Source: Symbiodinium kawagutii (lineage: Eukaryota > Sar > Dinophyceae > Suessiales > Symbiodiniaceae). Taken from it: DNA of 64,000 bases. Position numbers and translations under genes: made by a program. Under the pieces are notes generated by a model that was not told the DNA's origin, ran no database searches, and saw nothing but the letters and a program-made list of their open reading frames with translations. Of the stretch, positions 22,334 through 34,121 are shown piece by piece (the stretch's first letter is position 1; each line of letters begins with the position of its first letter). The stretch spans positions 70,929-134,928 of the forward strand of contig VSDK01018978.1 in NCBI GenBank assembly GCA_009767595.1. The letters run 5' to 3'.

Positions 22334-22463
22334 TCATCGTCTCATCGTTGTCATCATTCATCAACAACAAGCCATTGCCATCCATCATTCGGCTTTCCTA
22401 TAGCATGCCTAGCTGGGTAGCCGTCTTTCTCTACCCTGTAAGATTGGACTTCGCAGGCTATTT

Positions 22464-22553
22464 GGGGGTTTCTCAAAGTAGGGCCCAAAATGGTCGTTTT
22501 TATTACTACGAATGGTTGATATTGGATGATTTTTGGGTAACCCTATTTTGACC
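22464..22553 (+). mobile_element. MITE-like family B copy, diverged
   Basis: It begins GGGGGTTTCTCAAAGTAGGG and carries the inner word ATTGGATGATTTTTGGG. The right end reads CCTATTTTGACCCA instead of TTTTGAGAAACC, so the last bases are altered or chimeric with family A. Confidence 0.6.
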
Positions 22554-22928
22554 CATTTGGCAAATGAGCCATGGTTCCATTTGGGTCGTTCCGAACCAGC
22601 CTGATTCACACAATAGATGGAGGCATACACTTTTGGGTCTATTTGTGTATGTCTGTTGCAAGAAAACAACACCGAAGATATGTGTATAAATCCATAAACT
22701 CTGCGAAAATACCATGGCCACCCACACATTGAAAGGAATGATGTTTGAGGGCTTCTCCGTATGTCAGGGTGTAGTTTATTGATTTGCAAATCCCCAATCC
22801 AGACAACCCTGAAGCCCAAATCTTTTGTAACACAGCCAACCACGCACTTGCGAATTTGAGTAGACCTACTGTAACCAATCGCGACATTCAACCTGCACCA
22901 TTTCCCCACTGAACTGATTTCTGGGGAA

Positions 22929-22930
22929 AC

Positions 22931-22963
<33 letters not shown>

Positions 22964-22981
22964 TAAATAAATAAACTATAA
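22929..22981 (+). repeat. (TA)n followed by (AAAT)n
   Basis: A short dinucleotide run and six AAAT units. Confidence 0.85.
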
Positions 22982-23441
22982 ATAAATGATAAATATATCC
23001 ATCCATGGAACCCTCCGTAATCAGCTGGTGCTGCCCGGTGCCCCCTGTGAGTACTTGGGCTTTGCGTGGAATGGCTTTGGTGACGATGCGTGCAAGTCCC
23101 TGGCATCTTGGCGATGGAACAGCTGGGTGATGCTGAGTGCAGCTGGTTTCTCCATGAACCAGTTTTCGCCATCATCAACGACCTGTTGAAACTATCAGTA
23201 TACAAAGTAACTATCAGTAGCACTGAGCATTTCCAAGTATCAGTATAACTACTATGAACCACTATGGATCATCAGCGACCTGTTGAAATGCGAAGCCTCG
23301 CCGAGGATGGTTTTTCCATGCATTCGGGGATGGTTTTTGGGGTCTGTCATAAAGCGATGTACTCCCAACGGACTGCTGTAGCAAGCGCGAAGTGTCACGG
23401 ACTGGTTGGGAATAATCAGATCAGAGCGCCTGACAAGAAAT

Positions 23442-23555
23442 GGCTATGAGTCAGTATTAACCAACCAATACTGGGACATGATAACCAACAATTTTATAGG
23501 GAAAACAATGGTTAATGATAGGGGAACGAGGGGTACGGGGTTTTGACCCACAGCC
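23442..23555 (+). mobile_element. MITE-like family A copy, TSD AAAT
   Basis: The ends are GGCTATGAGTCAG and TTGACCCACAGCC. AAAT lies immediately outside both ends (23438-23441 and 23556-23559). The inner words AATGGTTAATGATAGGGGAA and ACCAACAATTTTATAGGG are shared with the other copies. Confidence 0.85.
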
Positions 23556-23559
23556 AAAT

Positions 23560-24939
23560 TTTGCATTCTTTCTTTGGTGACTGTTGAACGTGGTAAACTT
23601 GGCACTTGGTGAATTGTGTAGATAGCTGCAAAAAGCGGTTCTTGATTAGTTTTTCCAGGGGGAGAGAATGTTCTATGTCAGGGATTGCCAAAACCTTGTA
23701 TCCTGTAGATGGAATGCCCCTGTGCATTTCGCTGCAATCTATTTTACCACTACTCATTTGTTGAGCCCATTCTGATTCCGATTCAAATGATGAGTTGCCT
23801 TTTCAGAGGATAGCTTTAGGCACACAAGGATGTAGACCATTTTTTTGGGGTCTCCTCACTCTCTCCAACGAATTTGTACCAAGCACACTATTGGTGTTCT
23901 AAGGGACCACCAGGGTATCGGAATCGCAGCTTTTGGTTCGAAGGGTCAAACATGAAGGGCCCAGGACATGGCGCGATTTCAAGGGGTAGCAGCATCAAAC
24001 ACAGCAGGCAACACATCAGCAGGTTGAGCGTTGCAGTGCGACCCAAGTTACGTAGGAACATGGAAATCAGATGAATCAGATGAAATCAGATGAAATCAGC
24101 TGAAATCAGCCAACTTCAGCAAAGCTTTGCCATCGGATTACTCAGCACAGACCTGTCTGTCAGATATCGATTTCTTCGGGCTGCGATTCCCAGTCGCGTT
24201 GAAACGGCCTTGAAAGTGCCAGGTGGGGGTGCGTAACTGGGGGGGTTGCAACTGGTTGATCCAAATCACCTGATGCGGTTTACCAACCAAGGAAGGATGG
24301 ACTGCTGAGTTCCGCAGGAGGTTTACCAGGATGATGGTTAGCTGCTTTCGCCACGAGTGGGATCGAAGATCTTGTGATTCGTTAGGCTTCCACTTGTCCA
24401 CTTCAGGAACTGCAGCTCTTATGGTGTCAATCGCTTTTTTTTTCTTGGGATGGGGGATATATTGGAGGTGGGCATGTCACAATTCCACCAGTGGTAGGAC
24501 CGGCTGCTTGTTGTACATTGTTGGGTTTCATAGTCATGCTTGAAATCACTTGGACCTGATCATTGATTCACTCCAGATCCAACATCAAGCAAATGTCCCG
24601 AAATAACACCGACCATAGAAAAGTCGAGCAGATCTGATTTGAGAGCTCAAAGGCATTTGTGCTTCCATGGCAAGTGATCAGCTACATTCTTTGAACGTAG
24701 ATCGTGGTTGATCCAAGCATTGGTTGCACTTTCCAAGTAACCTGTTCATGTTGGAGGTTTCAAGCACTAGAAAAATTATCCATCTCAGTGAGTCCTTTCA
24801 AATTGGCCGCATGCGGCATCATCCCCGTTTCTTGGTCTTCTGGGCCTTGCCCACGTGAGTACATGGGGACAGTCTACAAATTCCAGTTCGCCCACGTGAT
24901 TTCCCAACGTTTATGACTGTTTATACGCTCTTCATATAT
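23560..24939. other. Spacer with a 10-bp minisatellite, no gene
   Basis: 24063-24113 holds five imperfect units of ATCAGATGAA/ATCAGCTGAA. The remainder has no recognisable gene, domain or element end. Confidence 0.45.
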
Positions 24940-25040
24940 GGTGGTTTCCCAAAATAGGGGACCCCAAAAATGCTTGGCTTATTAATAAACAATGATTGAT
25001 ATGGGATGATTGGGGGGTACCCCTATTTTGAGAAACCACC
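24940..25040 (+). mobile_element. MITE-like family B copy, TSD ATAT
   Basis: This is the cleanest family B copy. It begins GGTGGTTTCCCAAAATAGGG, ends CCCTATTTTGAGAAACCACC, and is flanked by ATAT on both sides (24936-24939, 25041-25044). It carries no coding sequence. The flanking A/T richness makes the 4-base direct repeat weaker evidence than it would be elsewhere. Confidence 0.82.
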
Positions 25041-25358
25041 ATATATAATTTTGACTGCTAAGCTACAGTTGTTGGGTCGAGTCCCAGGGGATTTGAAAAT
25101 CGTTTCACTGCTGCACGACGCTGACCCCGCAGCACACTTGCTGAGCTGAAGAGAAAGCTTGGCTTCAAAACCAGTACACGACACGGAGCTCTAAGGCTGA
25201 CTGTTGACAGGACCTTTTCTTTGTTTCCTTTTTTTGGTCAGTGAAATTGATCCAGTCCTTTTGCAACCATTTGCTATTGCATTTCATCTGCAAGGTGAGC
25301 ACAAAAAATGCAGGCAAAACAGTGGGTTGTTGATCTCGACAACGATTCATAGCGAATT

Positions 25359-25461
25359 CGGAAACCCTGTACCCCTTGTTCCCCATCATTAACCATTGTT
25401 TCCCTATTGTTGTTGGTTGTTATCCCCCATGAAATTTGTTGGTTAGTTTTGACCCAAAGCC
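25359..25461 (-). mobile_element. MITE-like family A copy, one end trimmed, TSD AATT
   Basis: In reverse orientation, the right end TTGACCCAAAGCC is intact. The left end has lost most of its terminal repeat and begins CGGAAACCCTGTACCCC. AATT occurs at 25355-25358 and 25462-25465, so the target duplication survived the loss. Confidence 0.75.
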
Positions 25462-25465
25462 AATT

Positions 25466-27159
25466 CAGCTCACAAATGCTCATAAGCATCAAGCTCTCTG
25501 CAGCTCATTTTAGAAATCTCCCTTCTCTGCCTGTGGGCGCCATGGATCAGTTGGGTCCGGCAGTCATGGCTGCTGGACCCGACGACTTCAATGAAGAACC
25601 TTTGTGCCGTCGGAGTTTACCAGCCACCGGGATGCAGAAACCATGGCGCTGCCGTGGAGCCAAGTTGAGATCGAGCGTACCATCATGTACCACCCCAAAC
25701 CAATGGGATGGTTCACCAGGGAACCCCAGGGTACCCAAGGTGGACCATAGGGGACCCGCAAGCATGCTTGTAAAGTGATGCACCAACTTGGCCTACGAAT
25801 CACCTCCAAAGTCGGAGTTTCGAAGGGTGAGGAGTTTCCTGGTGCGAGCACAGAACAGATCCATGGAGGATGTACTGTCCTGAAAGTACCTCCGTTTAGT
25901 CGGCTGTCCGATGGATTCTCTTTCTGCTAAGGTTTGGTTTCTTCAAATCATTGAACTGAGCTCGTCACCTCACTGGAGCTATCTCGGCGCTTCTGCGAAC
26001 CTTTTAATCCAAGTCATCACTAATTCACTTGAAGTAATTCGTAAGTTCATTTCCTGGCTCTTGAGCGGATCCATAGATGCCCCTCTTTCACCCATTTGAG
26101 GTTTCTGAAACTGATCCTTTACACAGTCCCTTTTCTATATGGCTTTTGGACGACTGTTGGCTGGATTGCCCTTAGCCTACAGGACTCCTACTCTCCATGT
26201 TGGATGTATAAATAGTTTATTTCTCACATGAGTCTCACTCAGGTCCCTTTTTGGTCGGAGCAAGCTTTGGAATTCATCAGGAACACAACAGCACAGAAGC
26301 AGGGAGCGGCAGAAGCAACAGCGGCGCAAGCATAGGAACAGCGGCGCAGGAGATCGCAGGAGAAGGGCTCAAAGTTCAACCTGCAGGGTCTTCCACAGCT
26401 GGAAGTTCGGTCAAGCTGCAGCCGCACAGTGCCCCGTTCACCTGTGGCCAACTGAGAAAATCTCGCAGAGGTCGCTAAGTCTCTGGGAGCTGTAAGAATT
26501 GATAGCAAAGGAGTCAGCTCCTGCTGTTCTGCAGCATATGCGCTTTGGATCCGCTGTGCCATCGGGTGCCGTTGCTGTTATGTGCACCGTGCAGTTTGTG
26601 TGCTCCAGAGCTAGGGTGTCATCTGCTTCCCCGATATTTTGTTTTGTTTTTCTTTCTTGCAATTTTGGCAGTTTCACGTGATTCCTATCAGTCGCGCACA
26701 TATCCACAACATCTCTTTTGACATCTTTTCTTTGATTTCTCTGCTGAGGGACTACCTGCTGCAAGTTTTTACAAGTCAGCCGTTTGACTTCCAAACTTCC
26801 TTCTAATGAATATTTGCATCAAGGACTAATTCGAAAACATAAACTGATTTATGGATTCGTCAATAAGGATGTTGACCATCGATAACTAAGTAGATAAACA
26901 TCTCAGGGAATACAGACAATGAATGCATAGGACCTGCAAGAAAGCAATACATGTAGAGCTGCAGATGTTCCATGATCCATGATGCTCCGTGGTGTCCCTG
27001 GGTGAACGACTGGGCTCGGCTCAGGTGAAACCTGGTCATGCGTTTCGGGATAGCCCACAAGCGAAGGAGGAGGAGGAGGAGGCAGCTACTCCGAAGATGT
27101 CCGCCATGGAAAGCTTGTACCTGACAATGCAGGACCTAAGGCCGTTTCTGTTCGCCGCA
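25466..27159. other. Spacer, no firm gene
   Basis: 26250-26700 is open in several overlapping frames on both strands (for example minus 26239-26562 and plus 26251-26478) and contains a CAG/GCA-rich part. It could include host exons, but no single frame stands out and no domain is visible. Confidence 0.35.
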
Positions 27160-27592
27160 GCAGCAGCAGCAGCAGCAGGAGTAGTAGTAGTCGTCGTCGT
27201 CGTCGTAGTCGTAGTTGTAGTTGTTGTAGTAGTCGTAGTAGTCGTAGTATAGTCGTAATATAGTCGTTGTAGTCGTAGTAGTCGTAGTCGTAGTCGTAGT
27301 AGTAGTAGTCGTCGTCGTCGTCGTCGTCGACGTAGTAGTCGTCCTAGTAGTCGTAGTTGTATAGTCGTAGTCGTAGTGGTAGTTGTATAGTCGTAGTCGT
27401 AGTGGTATAGTCGTAGTGGTATAGTCGTAGTCGTAGTCGTAGTAGTCGTAGTAGTCGTAGTAGTCGTCGTAGTAGTAGTAGTAGTAGTCGTAGTCGTAGT
27501 CGTAGTCGTAGTCGTAGTCGTAGTCGTAGTCGTAGTCGTAGTCGTAGTCGTAGTCGTAGTTGTAGTATAGTCGTAGTATAGTTGTCGTAGTC

Positions 27593-27636
<44 letters not shown>

Positions 27637-27704
27637 CGTAGTAGTCGTAGTAGTCGTAGTAGTCGTAGTAGTCGTCGTCGTCGTCGTAGTAGTAGTAGTA
27701 GTAG

Positions 27705-27734
<30 letters not shown>
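27160..27734 (+). repeat. Large GTA/GTC trinucleotide-hexanucleotide array
   Basis: About 575 bases are made almost only of GTA, GTC and GTT triplets, with long (TAGTCG)n sectors and a final (TTG)n run. It begins in GCAGCAGCAGCAGCAGCAGG. Stop-free translations on the minus strand (238-240 codons of Thr, Asp-Tyr, Leu-Arg) are products of the repeat. CpG is frequent, unusual for a microsatellite. Confidence 0.92.
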
Positions 27735-27735
<1 letters not shown>

Positions 27736-29399
27736 GGCGTTGCCCCACGTTGCCCCAATGCATGGCCTCAAGATTGAAACCCGGGCAAGATCGACCCAGC
27801 CATCGCAAGGAGCAACATGAGGAAGTCTTGGGGAGATTGAGTTTCTTGACACGAAGACCTATTGGAGCGAATCCTTTCCGAAATACTTATCCTTACAAGC
27901 CCTGGTTTAAGTAGGAGAGCAATACATTTTCAAAAAAGGAGGAGGGCAATATATTTGCAAAAACGTCCGCATGGGGTTCAATATAGTGGAAAGGGATGAA
28001 TGCAATACTGGGTGAATGAAGATGCGAGCCAGTCAAACCTTGGGGCCCCGTGTGATGGTCTACCTAGGGTGAGACGGAAGGCTCTCAACAGATCTGGTTT
28101 GTGTGGATGTATTCCTTCTAGAGCTGTTCCTATCGGCCGAATTTGTTCTTAGTTCACGAAACCTGTGGGAAACCCGAGTTTGATTTCTCCCTGACGGGAA
28201 AAAATAGAAGCTGACTGAATTGGATTAAATAGGCGAGTATCCAAGAAATCTGCCTTCAGGCAGCGATAAGTAGCTACATTGAGTCTCCGGGTCGACGAAA
28301 CTTGGAGGAAGTTCCAGACCTCTGTAGGCATCGGATTCAGATGAGGAACTGCTGGGGAACTCCATGAGTTGGAGGCAAGCGTAGCTCTCACTAAAGAGGG
28401 ACTGGTACCGAAATTACAATGATTCCACCTGCTCATATTCAATGGTAGTTCCTCTGTGATAGGAATGTTTCATTACTACCAGTTTATTCTTCACGGTTGA
28501 CATTGCTGGTAGATAGTTGTTACACATGTTGCAGGGAGGGGACTACATCGACCTACTGCCTTTGCCAGAGTGTTGCCGACACTGAATTCAAGGTCCTCTC
28601 CCATGTTCTAGCGGTGTCTTCACTGAATTCATGTTTCGGAATCCAAAACCAGATTCAGGTCAAGACAGAGTCCCTTGATACCTCCATAGAGTTTCATGCA
28701 TAGTTTGGGCCTGGTGGGTTGCCATAGTTTCTTGGGTGGAGGGGGGAATCATGGTGCCACGACACCGTGATCCACGGGCGCCTGCTGCGCAGCTGCTGCT
28801 GTAGGTTGCCAGGATCGAGTTTTGGAGCAGTTGGAGAAGACATTGGCAAAGCCGTTACTCCGAGCTCCCGCCCCTGGTGCCAAGGCGGCTGCCGCTCCTG
28901 CCCTTGATGTGGTGCTCCTTGGTGGCACACGGCTTGGCCATGCGGCTGGGGCACCAGGATTTTGGTCCTTTCTCAATGGATTTCAACGGGACCACCTCAT
29001 CAGTCCTGGTGCAAGGATCCAGGTTCTTTGAACACGAATCATGATGAATCACCGATTGAAGAATGATTTCAGTAGGAAAATGGTAAGGAGATGTAAAGAG
29101 GGATTCCACCCAGGACAATCATGGACAATCCTTTCGATAGGGGGACAAGTTTTGAGGCAAGTTTTGTGGGCACCATTTTGAGCCTGGACCCACCGTTGCT
29201 TCACATCAGGGCCAATCGCTTGACGGTGCAGCCTGCAATGCGGACGGACGGGGCGTCCGTTTGGAACTGCCACCAGTGACCAGGGTCGCCGTCCGAGGCA
29301 CAAAACCAGCTCGATGTCGAGTCGATTGTCGCTGAAGCCGCGGCGAGCCTCTGCGCGTGGAAAGGCGAGTTTTACCCCACAGTTCTTCACCACCTACAC
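27735..29399. other. Spacer, no firm gene
   Basis: 28800-29030 is GC-rich with an Ala/Pro-rich 69-codon stop-free stretch on the plus strand, opposed by open frames on the minus strand. No domain or splice evidence supports a call. Confidence 0.35.
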
Positions 29400-30122
29400 T
29401 CAGCATCTTGGCGCAAAGGCACTAGTTGGATCTAGTTGGTTGGTTGCATAGTCGGTTGCTGAGTTCGTTGGGTAGGTTGTCAGAAGTAGTTGATTGAAGC
29501 CAGCATTCGAGCTGGATCCTGAATGAATCCGGATTTTGGACCAGCAATGGTACCATGAGAGCAGCGCAACTTGCAAGAGATCGTTTGAATCGATGATTTG
29601 CCTAATGGCTGCCCCTCCTCCCCACACAGGCCATGAACTCTGACAAAGTGTAGCTATTGTTTTGGGATCACCGAGCCCAAGTGTTATGAGATCCAGACCC
29701 ATAGACCTTGGGCAATTCTTCACGTTGCCAAATGATGTCAGATGTCGCAGCTTTTCCATGGCACTCCGCGTTACACCCCAGCTCAAATGGACGAGAACTG
29801 AATTGCTGATGTTGGGCATTTGCGGAATCTGATGGGTAATCTTTCGCAGCTTCATGCTCCCAAACAAAAGAAACAACCCACAGTTGGTCGACGCTGTTTG
29901 GGACTCTGGGATTCGAAGGTTTTGCCTCCCCAGTTGGGCGAGGGTTGGGAGCGACCAACTCAGGGCGGATCTTACTTTGAAGCATGGGGCTTTGAACATG
30001 CATGCAGTGCGGTCCCGTCGCAAGTGGCTCGGCTCAGTATTTGCGGTGGGGACTTGTGTCAAGAATGTCAAGAAAGGCCAAGCTTTAAATTGGGAGTTTG
30101 TGCTCCAGTATCCAACTGTCAT
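29400..30122 (-). CDS. Long stop-free stretch, unrecognised protein
   Basis: 240 codons on the minus strand start with a true ATG at 30122. The composition is ordinary, without repeats, but no domain, signal or transmembrane pattern is recognised. Two shorter plus-strand frames (29820-30146 and 29854-30129) overlap its first third. Upstream and downstream there is only spacer, so context does not help. It may be a single-exon host gene, a retroposed gene or chance. Confidence 0.2.
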   Translation of the reverse strand: MTVGYWSTNSQFKAWPFLTFLTQVPTANTEPSHLRRDRTACMFKAPCFKVRSALSWSLPTLAQLGRQNLRIPESQTASTNCGLFLLFGSMKLRKITHQIPQMPNISNSVLVHLSWGVTRSAMEKLRHLTSFGNVKNCPRSMGLDLITLGLGDPKTIATLCQSSWPVWGGGAAIRQIIDSNDLLQVALLSWYHCWSKIRIHSGSSSNAGFNQLLLTTYPTNSATDYATNQLDPTSAFAPRC

Positions 30123-30877
30123 GGATTAACCATTGTCAAAGCGTGATTGACCACCATGGCCCCTATTTGTGGTGGGTTCACCATCTTTCATCTATCCCGA
30201 TCCTGGTTTTACAAATTCCTTAACGGGGGCAGGGGGGCAGCAACCTGGTGTTGGGGATCATTTCCCTCCAATCAACTAGACCTGCACAATTTGCGCAGTT
30301 GTAGACCCAGTTTGTATTCAAAGCATTCCAAAGCCTCAATTTTCCATGTCTATGCGGACCAAGGGTAGTCCAATCCTTTGCCGCACTAGATGAGCCCGCA
30401 GACAAGCTAGAGAGATGCGTGGCTGATCTGGTAGTATACATCACATACATATAAACAAATATACATACATAATATATACCTGCAAAAGAGACACTTTGAA
30501 CCGAAAGCATCAGACCGGATAGTTGTGTTGGACCCAACTTTCTACAGAACATCTATCAATGATACATACACACACACACATATATATATATATAGGTGAC
30601 CGTGATTCCAAGTGATAAACCTCACATATACACATTTGTTTAACATTTGATTGACATGTACGTTGTATGACTCTGTTCCCAACTGTTCGCATGTCACCCG
30701 TGGCTTCGATGAACCACGAGCTCCACGAGGTTTGCGTCGATGAAGACCGATCAGATCCAGGTCCCAAACAAGCCTAGCTTGGTCTCCAGGCGGGGGCACC
30801 GATGCAACAATAGCTGGTTAATGGTTAACAATAGGGGATGATAACTAACAATTATAGGGGATATACCAGCTATACAT
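30123..30877. other. Spacer with (CA)n(TA)n and a family A long-form fragment
   Basis: 30566-30594 is a (CA)n run joined to (TA)n. 30811-30877 repeats the block that precedes the standard family A start at 10273 (GGGGATATACCAGCTATA), so the next element may really start here. No gene is seen. Confidence 0.5.
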
Positions 30878-30989
30878 GGCTATGGGTCAATATTAACCAA
30901 CCAATAATGGGTGATAATGACCAACAATAACAAGGGAAACAATGGTTAATGATAGGGGAACCAGGGGTACAGGGTTTTGATCCACAGTC
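30878..30989 (+). mobile_element. MITE-like family A copy
   Basis: It begins GGCTATGGGTCAATATTAAC and ends TTGATCCACAGTC, with one or two changes in the right terminal repeat. The interior is nearly identical to the copies at 37286 and 50753. A target duplication is not clear. Confidence 0.8.
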
Positions 30990-31047
30990 ATACGGCTTGC
31001 AAACAGAAACATATGTTGGGAACCAAACATTCTATATCTATTCTATA

Positions 31048-31150
31048 GGGTGTTTCTCAAGCCATAGGGAACCCAACAATGGTTGGTTTATTACTATGTA
31101 GGGTTCATAAACTGGATGATTTGGGGGTACCCCTGTTTTGAGAAACCACC
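31048..31150 (+). mobile_element. MITE-like family B copy
   Basis: It begins GGGTGTTTCTCAAGCCATAG and ends CCCTGTTTTGAGAAACCACC. The flanks TATA and ATAT overlap by ATA only, so the target duplication is uncertain. Confidence 0.75.
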
Positions 31151-31995
31151 ATATTGTGATAGATGATATTATTGATGCTGATTTAGAGATGATATCATTA
31201 TTGACGATATTATTGACGATATTTCGATTCTATTGATGATATTACTATAGATAGAATAGAGATAATGATAATGATCATAGATAGGATATGCTGTTTCTTT
31301 ATCAATTTTTGGAACGTTGGGTCAGATTTATATTTTTTGGTTATGATTTATTATGATTTATTGACTTTGAAAAATCGATGGTTTTCATTTTGTGGAATGG
31401 CGGATCAGACTTGGAACGTAGGACATGAAGGGTGACGAAAAGCCGTCCAAAACACAGACATGGTTGGGGCGTTTCCTTCTGACCACATGGTTTGAAATTC
31501 GAGGGAGTATTTCTCATGTCGGGTTTTCTCAACTTGGACGGTTGGTGGGTTTGTCATTCTCAGCTTCTGATCCAAATGGCACAAAGCCAGGACGGTGTGC
31601 AAGGTCAATGTAAAGCATGCTAACACTCCACTTGGGAAGCTGACGGCGTTCGGAACGTTGAATGCATTACATGCCTATCTATGTCTTAATAAACAAATAA
31701 ATAAGCAAATAGGGTATTTAAATACGTATATGTATAGATAGATAAATGAATAAATGAACAGATAGATGAATAGATAAGTAGCTAAATAGATATATGCACA
31801 CATACATGTATATATGTACATCTACATGTGTATACATCTCTTTATTGCAATGTAAGACATTGTATTTCTTTGAAATGCAACGTAGGTAGGTGTGCATGGA
31901 TGGCTGTATACCTACATGCACACATGACTGGGTGTACCTTGGGAGTTGGGCTGTCGGTTGAGTGGCTATCAGGATTAGCTTTCAAAGTTTCCAGA
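31151..31995. other. Spacer with eroded GATA repeats, no gene
   Basis: 31150-31275 is A/T-rich with repeated 'gatgatatta' words. 31735-31800 is an imperfect GATA/AATA tract. No gene is recognised. Confidence 0.45.
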
Positions 31996-31999
31996 TAGG

Positions 32000-32038
<39 letters not shown>

Positions 32039-32125
32039 GAAGGAAGGAAGGATAGGATAGGATAGGATAGGATAGGATAGGATAGGATAGGAAGGATAGG
32101 AAGGTAGATGGATGGATAGATAGCA
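31996..32125 (+). repeat. (GATA)n passing into (GATAG)n
   Basis: About nine GATA units lead into GGAA units and then about eight GATAG pentamers, followed by mixed GGAAG/GATA sequence. Confidence 0.9.
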
Positions 32126-33998
32126 AGGCGTATACATATATATATATATATGTATACATTTATCTATAGATGCATAGATAGATGCAAGAAAGATACAAGG
32201 ATAGAGGTAGATATGGAGATAGCGAAAGAAAAAAGGGAGGAAGAGATCTGACGCCAAAGTGGAGTTGCTCACCCAAGCACATGAACAAGTCAGTAGTGTC
32301 AGCATGAAGTCATTGGGCCGGCCATGGGAAGCGGCATAACCGGATGACCCATCAAGCTGTCAGAACGCATGCCCGTCGCCTGTCTCAGCAAGCGTTTGCT
32401 GGTAGGGAATCATCATGGTGAAGCAGTGATTCTTTATGCCAGGAATACAGCTGTGGACAAGGGGATGCTTCCTGATATAACATGGTGAGTTTTTTTGGTA
32501 ATGATTTTGGTTAATGATTTTTGCTTCCTGAGATAACATGCTTCCTGGTCAATGATTTTGGTTGACAATGATGATTCAGAATGATGGTTGACGGTGAAAC
32601 CACAATTTTTTTGTGCCGTTCCGGTGCGCGATTTGTCAGGCGACTTGGAATGATTGGGTTGCAACAGTAGTCAGTGAACCCTTACTATCCAAAATGCTTC
32701 GGTTTATGAAAGATAGTAGCTTGCTTTTGAAACAGTAGTAAGGGTTGACTATCGTTCAAGACAGTAGTAGGTTGCTTATGAAATGCTTTGGTCTTTGTAG
32801 CCACGAAACAAGTGCGGCATGCTTGTCCTCAGTAGAAGAGATCGGGAGAATCGAGGGCTGGCAAGTCGCGGGCATAGACAAAGACATGCACACAGACACA
32901 CAACACACACACACACTCCTCCTGTCATTGGTGGATTTGGCTGAAACAAACTGTGAGGTGTCGAACGGTATGTCGAAGCCAAGCGTACGTTTGTGGATGA
33001 AACATTTTTGACTATCTATATCTATATCTATATTAACCCCTATAATGGCTAGTTAACCATTATTGGTTGGTTAAACCCAGCATTGATGACCCCCCAAAAA
33101 TCCCAGATTTTTGCCACACCAGGATTCTAATGCACCCAGCCTTCGATGCCTTCTTTGCGTTCATTGCAGCTGTGGCAGCAGCGGCTCGTGCGTGCTAGGG
33201 GATGATACGTGGCTTGTTAAGTAGTTAGCCAAGAGGCTTGTCAAGTGGTCAGGTAGCAGTAGTCCTGTCATCATGATAGCTAGTCAAGTGGCTAGTCAAA
33301 CACTAGTGGTCAAGTAGCCAGTCAAGTGGCTCAAGATGTCTGGTCAGCTGCGTCAACTTGAAAAACTTCAGGTGTCCACTTGAAAAAGTTTCACGATACA
33401 TGATTTAACATTGGATGGTGCACGGAATCATCTGATTCTTTGTTGTAGAACATGCGTTTCAAGACGTCGACAACACTGCCAAAAATAAGTTTCCCCAGCA
33501 AAAATGATCTAACCTTATCATGGGATCATTGGGCTGGGTGTCCATCATTTATGAACAAAGCAGGGGCTCTCGCCCAAATCAACCATTTTTTTGTGGAACC
33601 ATCCAACAAGTTTTGCTTCCGTGAGTGATGGTTTTGGGCCCTGACAGCCTTATTGTCATGATCTGAATAGATACCCCCGTGGTTTTCGAATCTTGAACCC
33701 CTGGATGTTCAGTTCTGAACCAAATGAAGACATCAAGCCAAGGAAGGCCTGACACTTTTGCGCGGGAGTCTATGATTTTGTTGACGTTATTTTTGGTGCT
33801 GTGCATGGTCAATGCTGTTGCAGGGGACCACGGCTGTTCAATCACAGGACCCAGCGGCGTAGCATTTTTAAGAAAAACATCAATCGTTCGGAGGTAGTTG
33901 CAGATGGTTCATGGAAGAAAGTCGAATCAGTTGCTCAACGTCACAGTGTCATTTGTGGTGCAGTGCCCATTGACGTTATCAAACCAACCTGAGATATT
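32126..33998. other. Spacer, no gene seen
   Basis: A short (CA)n run lies at 32892-32912 and TCAAGTGGCTAGTCAAG-type repeated words at 33200-33330. 33036-33083 resembles an eroded piece of family A (AACCATTATTGGTTGGTT). No supported gene. Confidence 0.4.
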
Positions 33999-34116
33999 GG
34001 CTGTGGGTCAAAACCCCGTGCCCCTGGTTCCCCTATCATTAACCATTGTTTCCCTTGTTATTGTTGGTCATTATCACCCATGAAATTGGTTGGTTAGAGC
34101 CTTGACCCAGCTCGCC
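33999..34116 (-). mobile_element. MITE-like family A copy, TSD ATATT
   Basis: In reverse orientation it begins GGCTGTGGGTCAAAACCCCG and ends TTGACCCAGCTCGCC, the variant terminus shared with the left end of the composite copy at 10179. ATATT flanks both ends (33994-33998 and 34117-34121). Confidence 0.82.
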
Positions 34117-34121
34117 ATATT

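Noticed and set aside
27036..27852. Minus-strand stop-free stretches of about 240 codons rich in Thr, Asp-Tyr and Leu-Arg
   Set aside because: Entirely a product of the trinucleotide/hexanucleotide array, open in all three minus frames.
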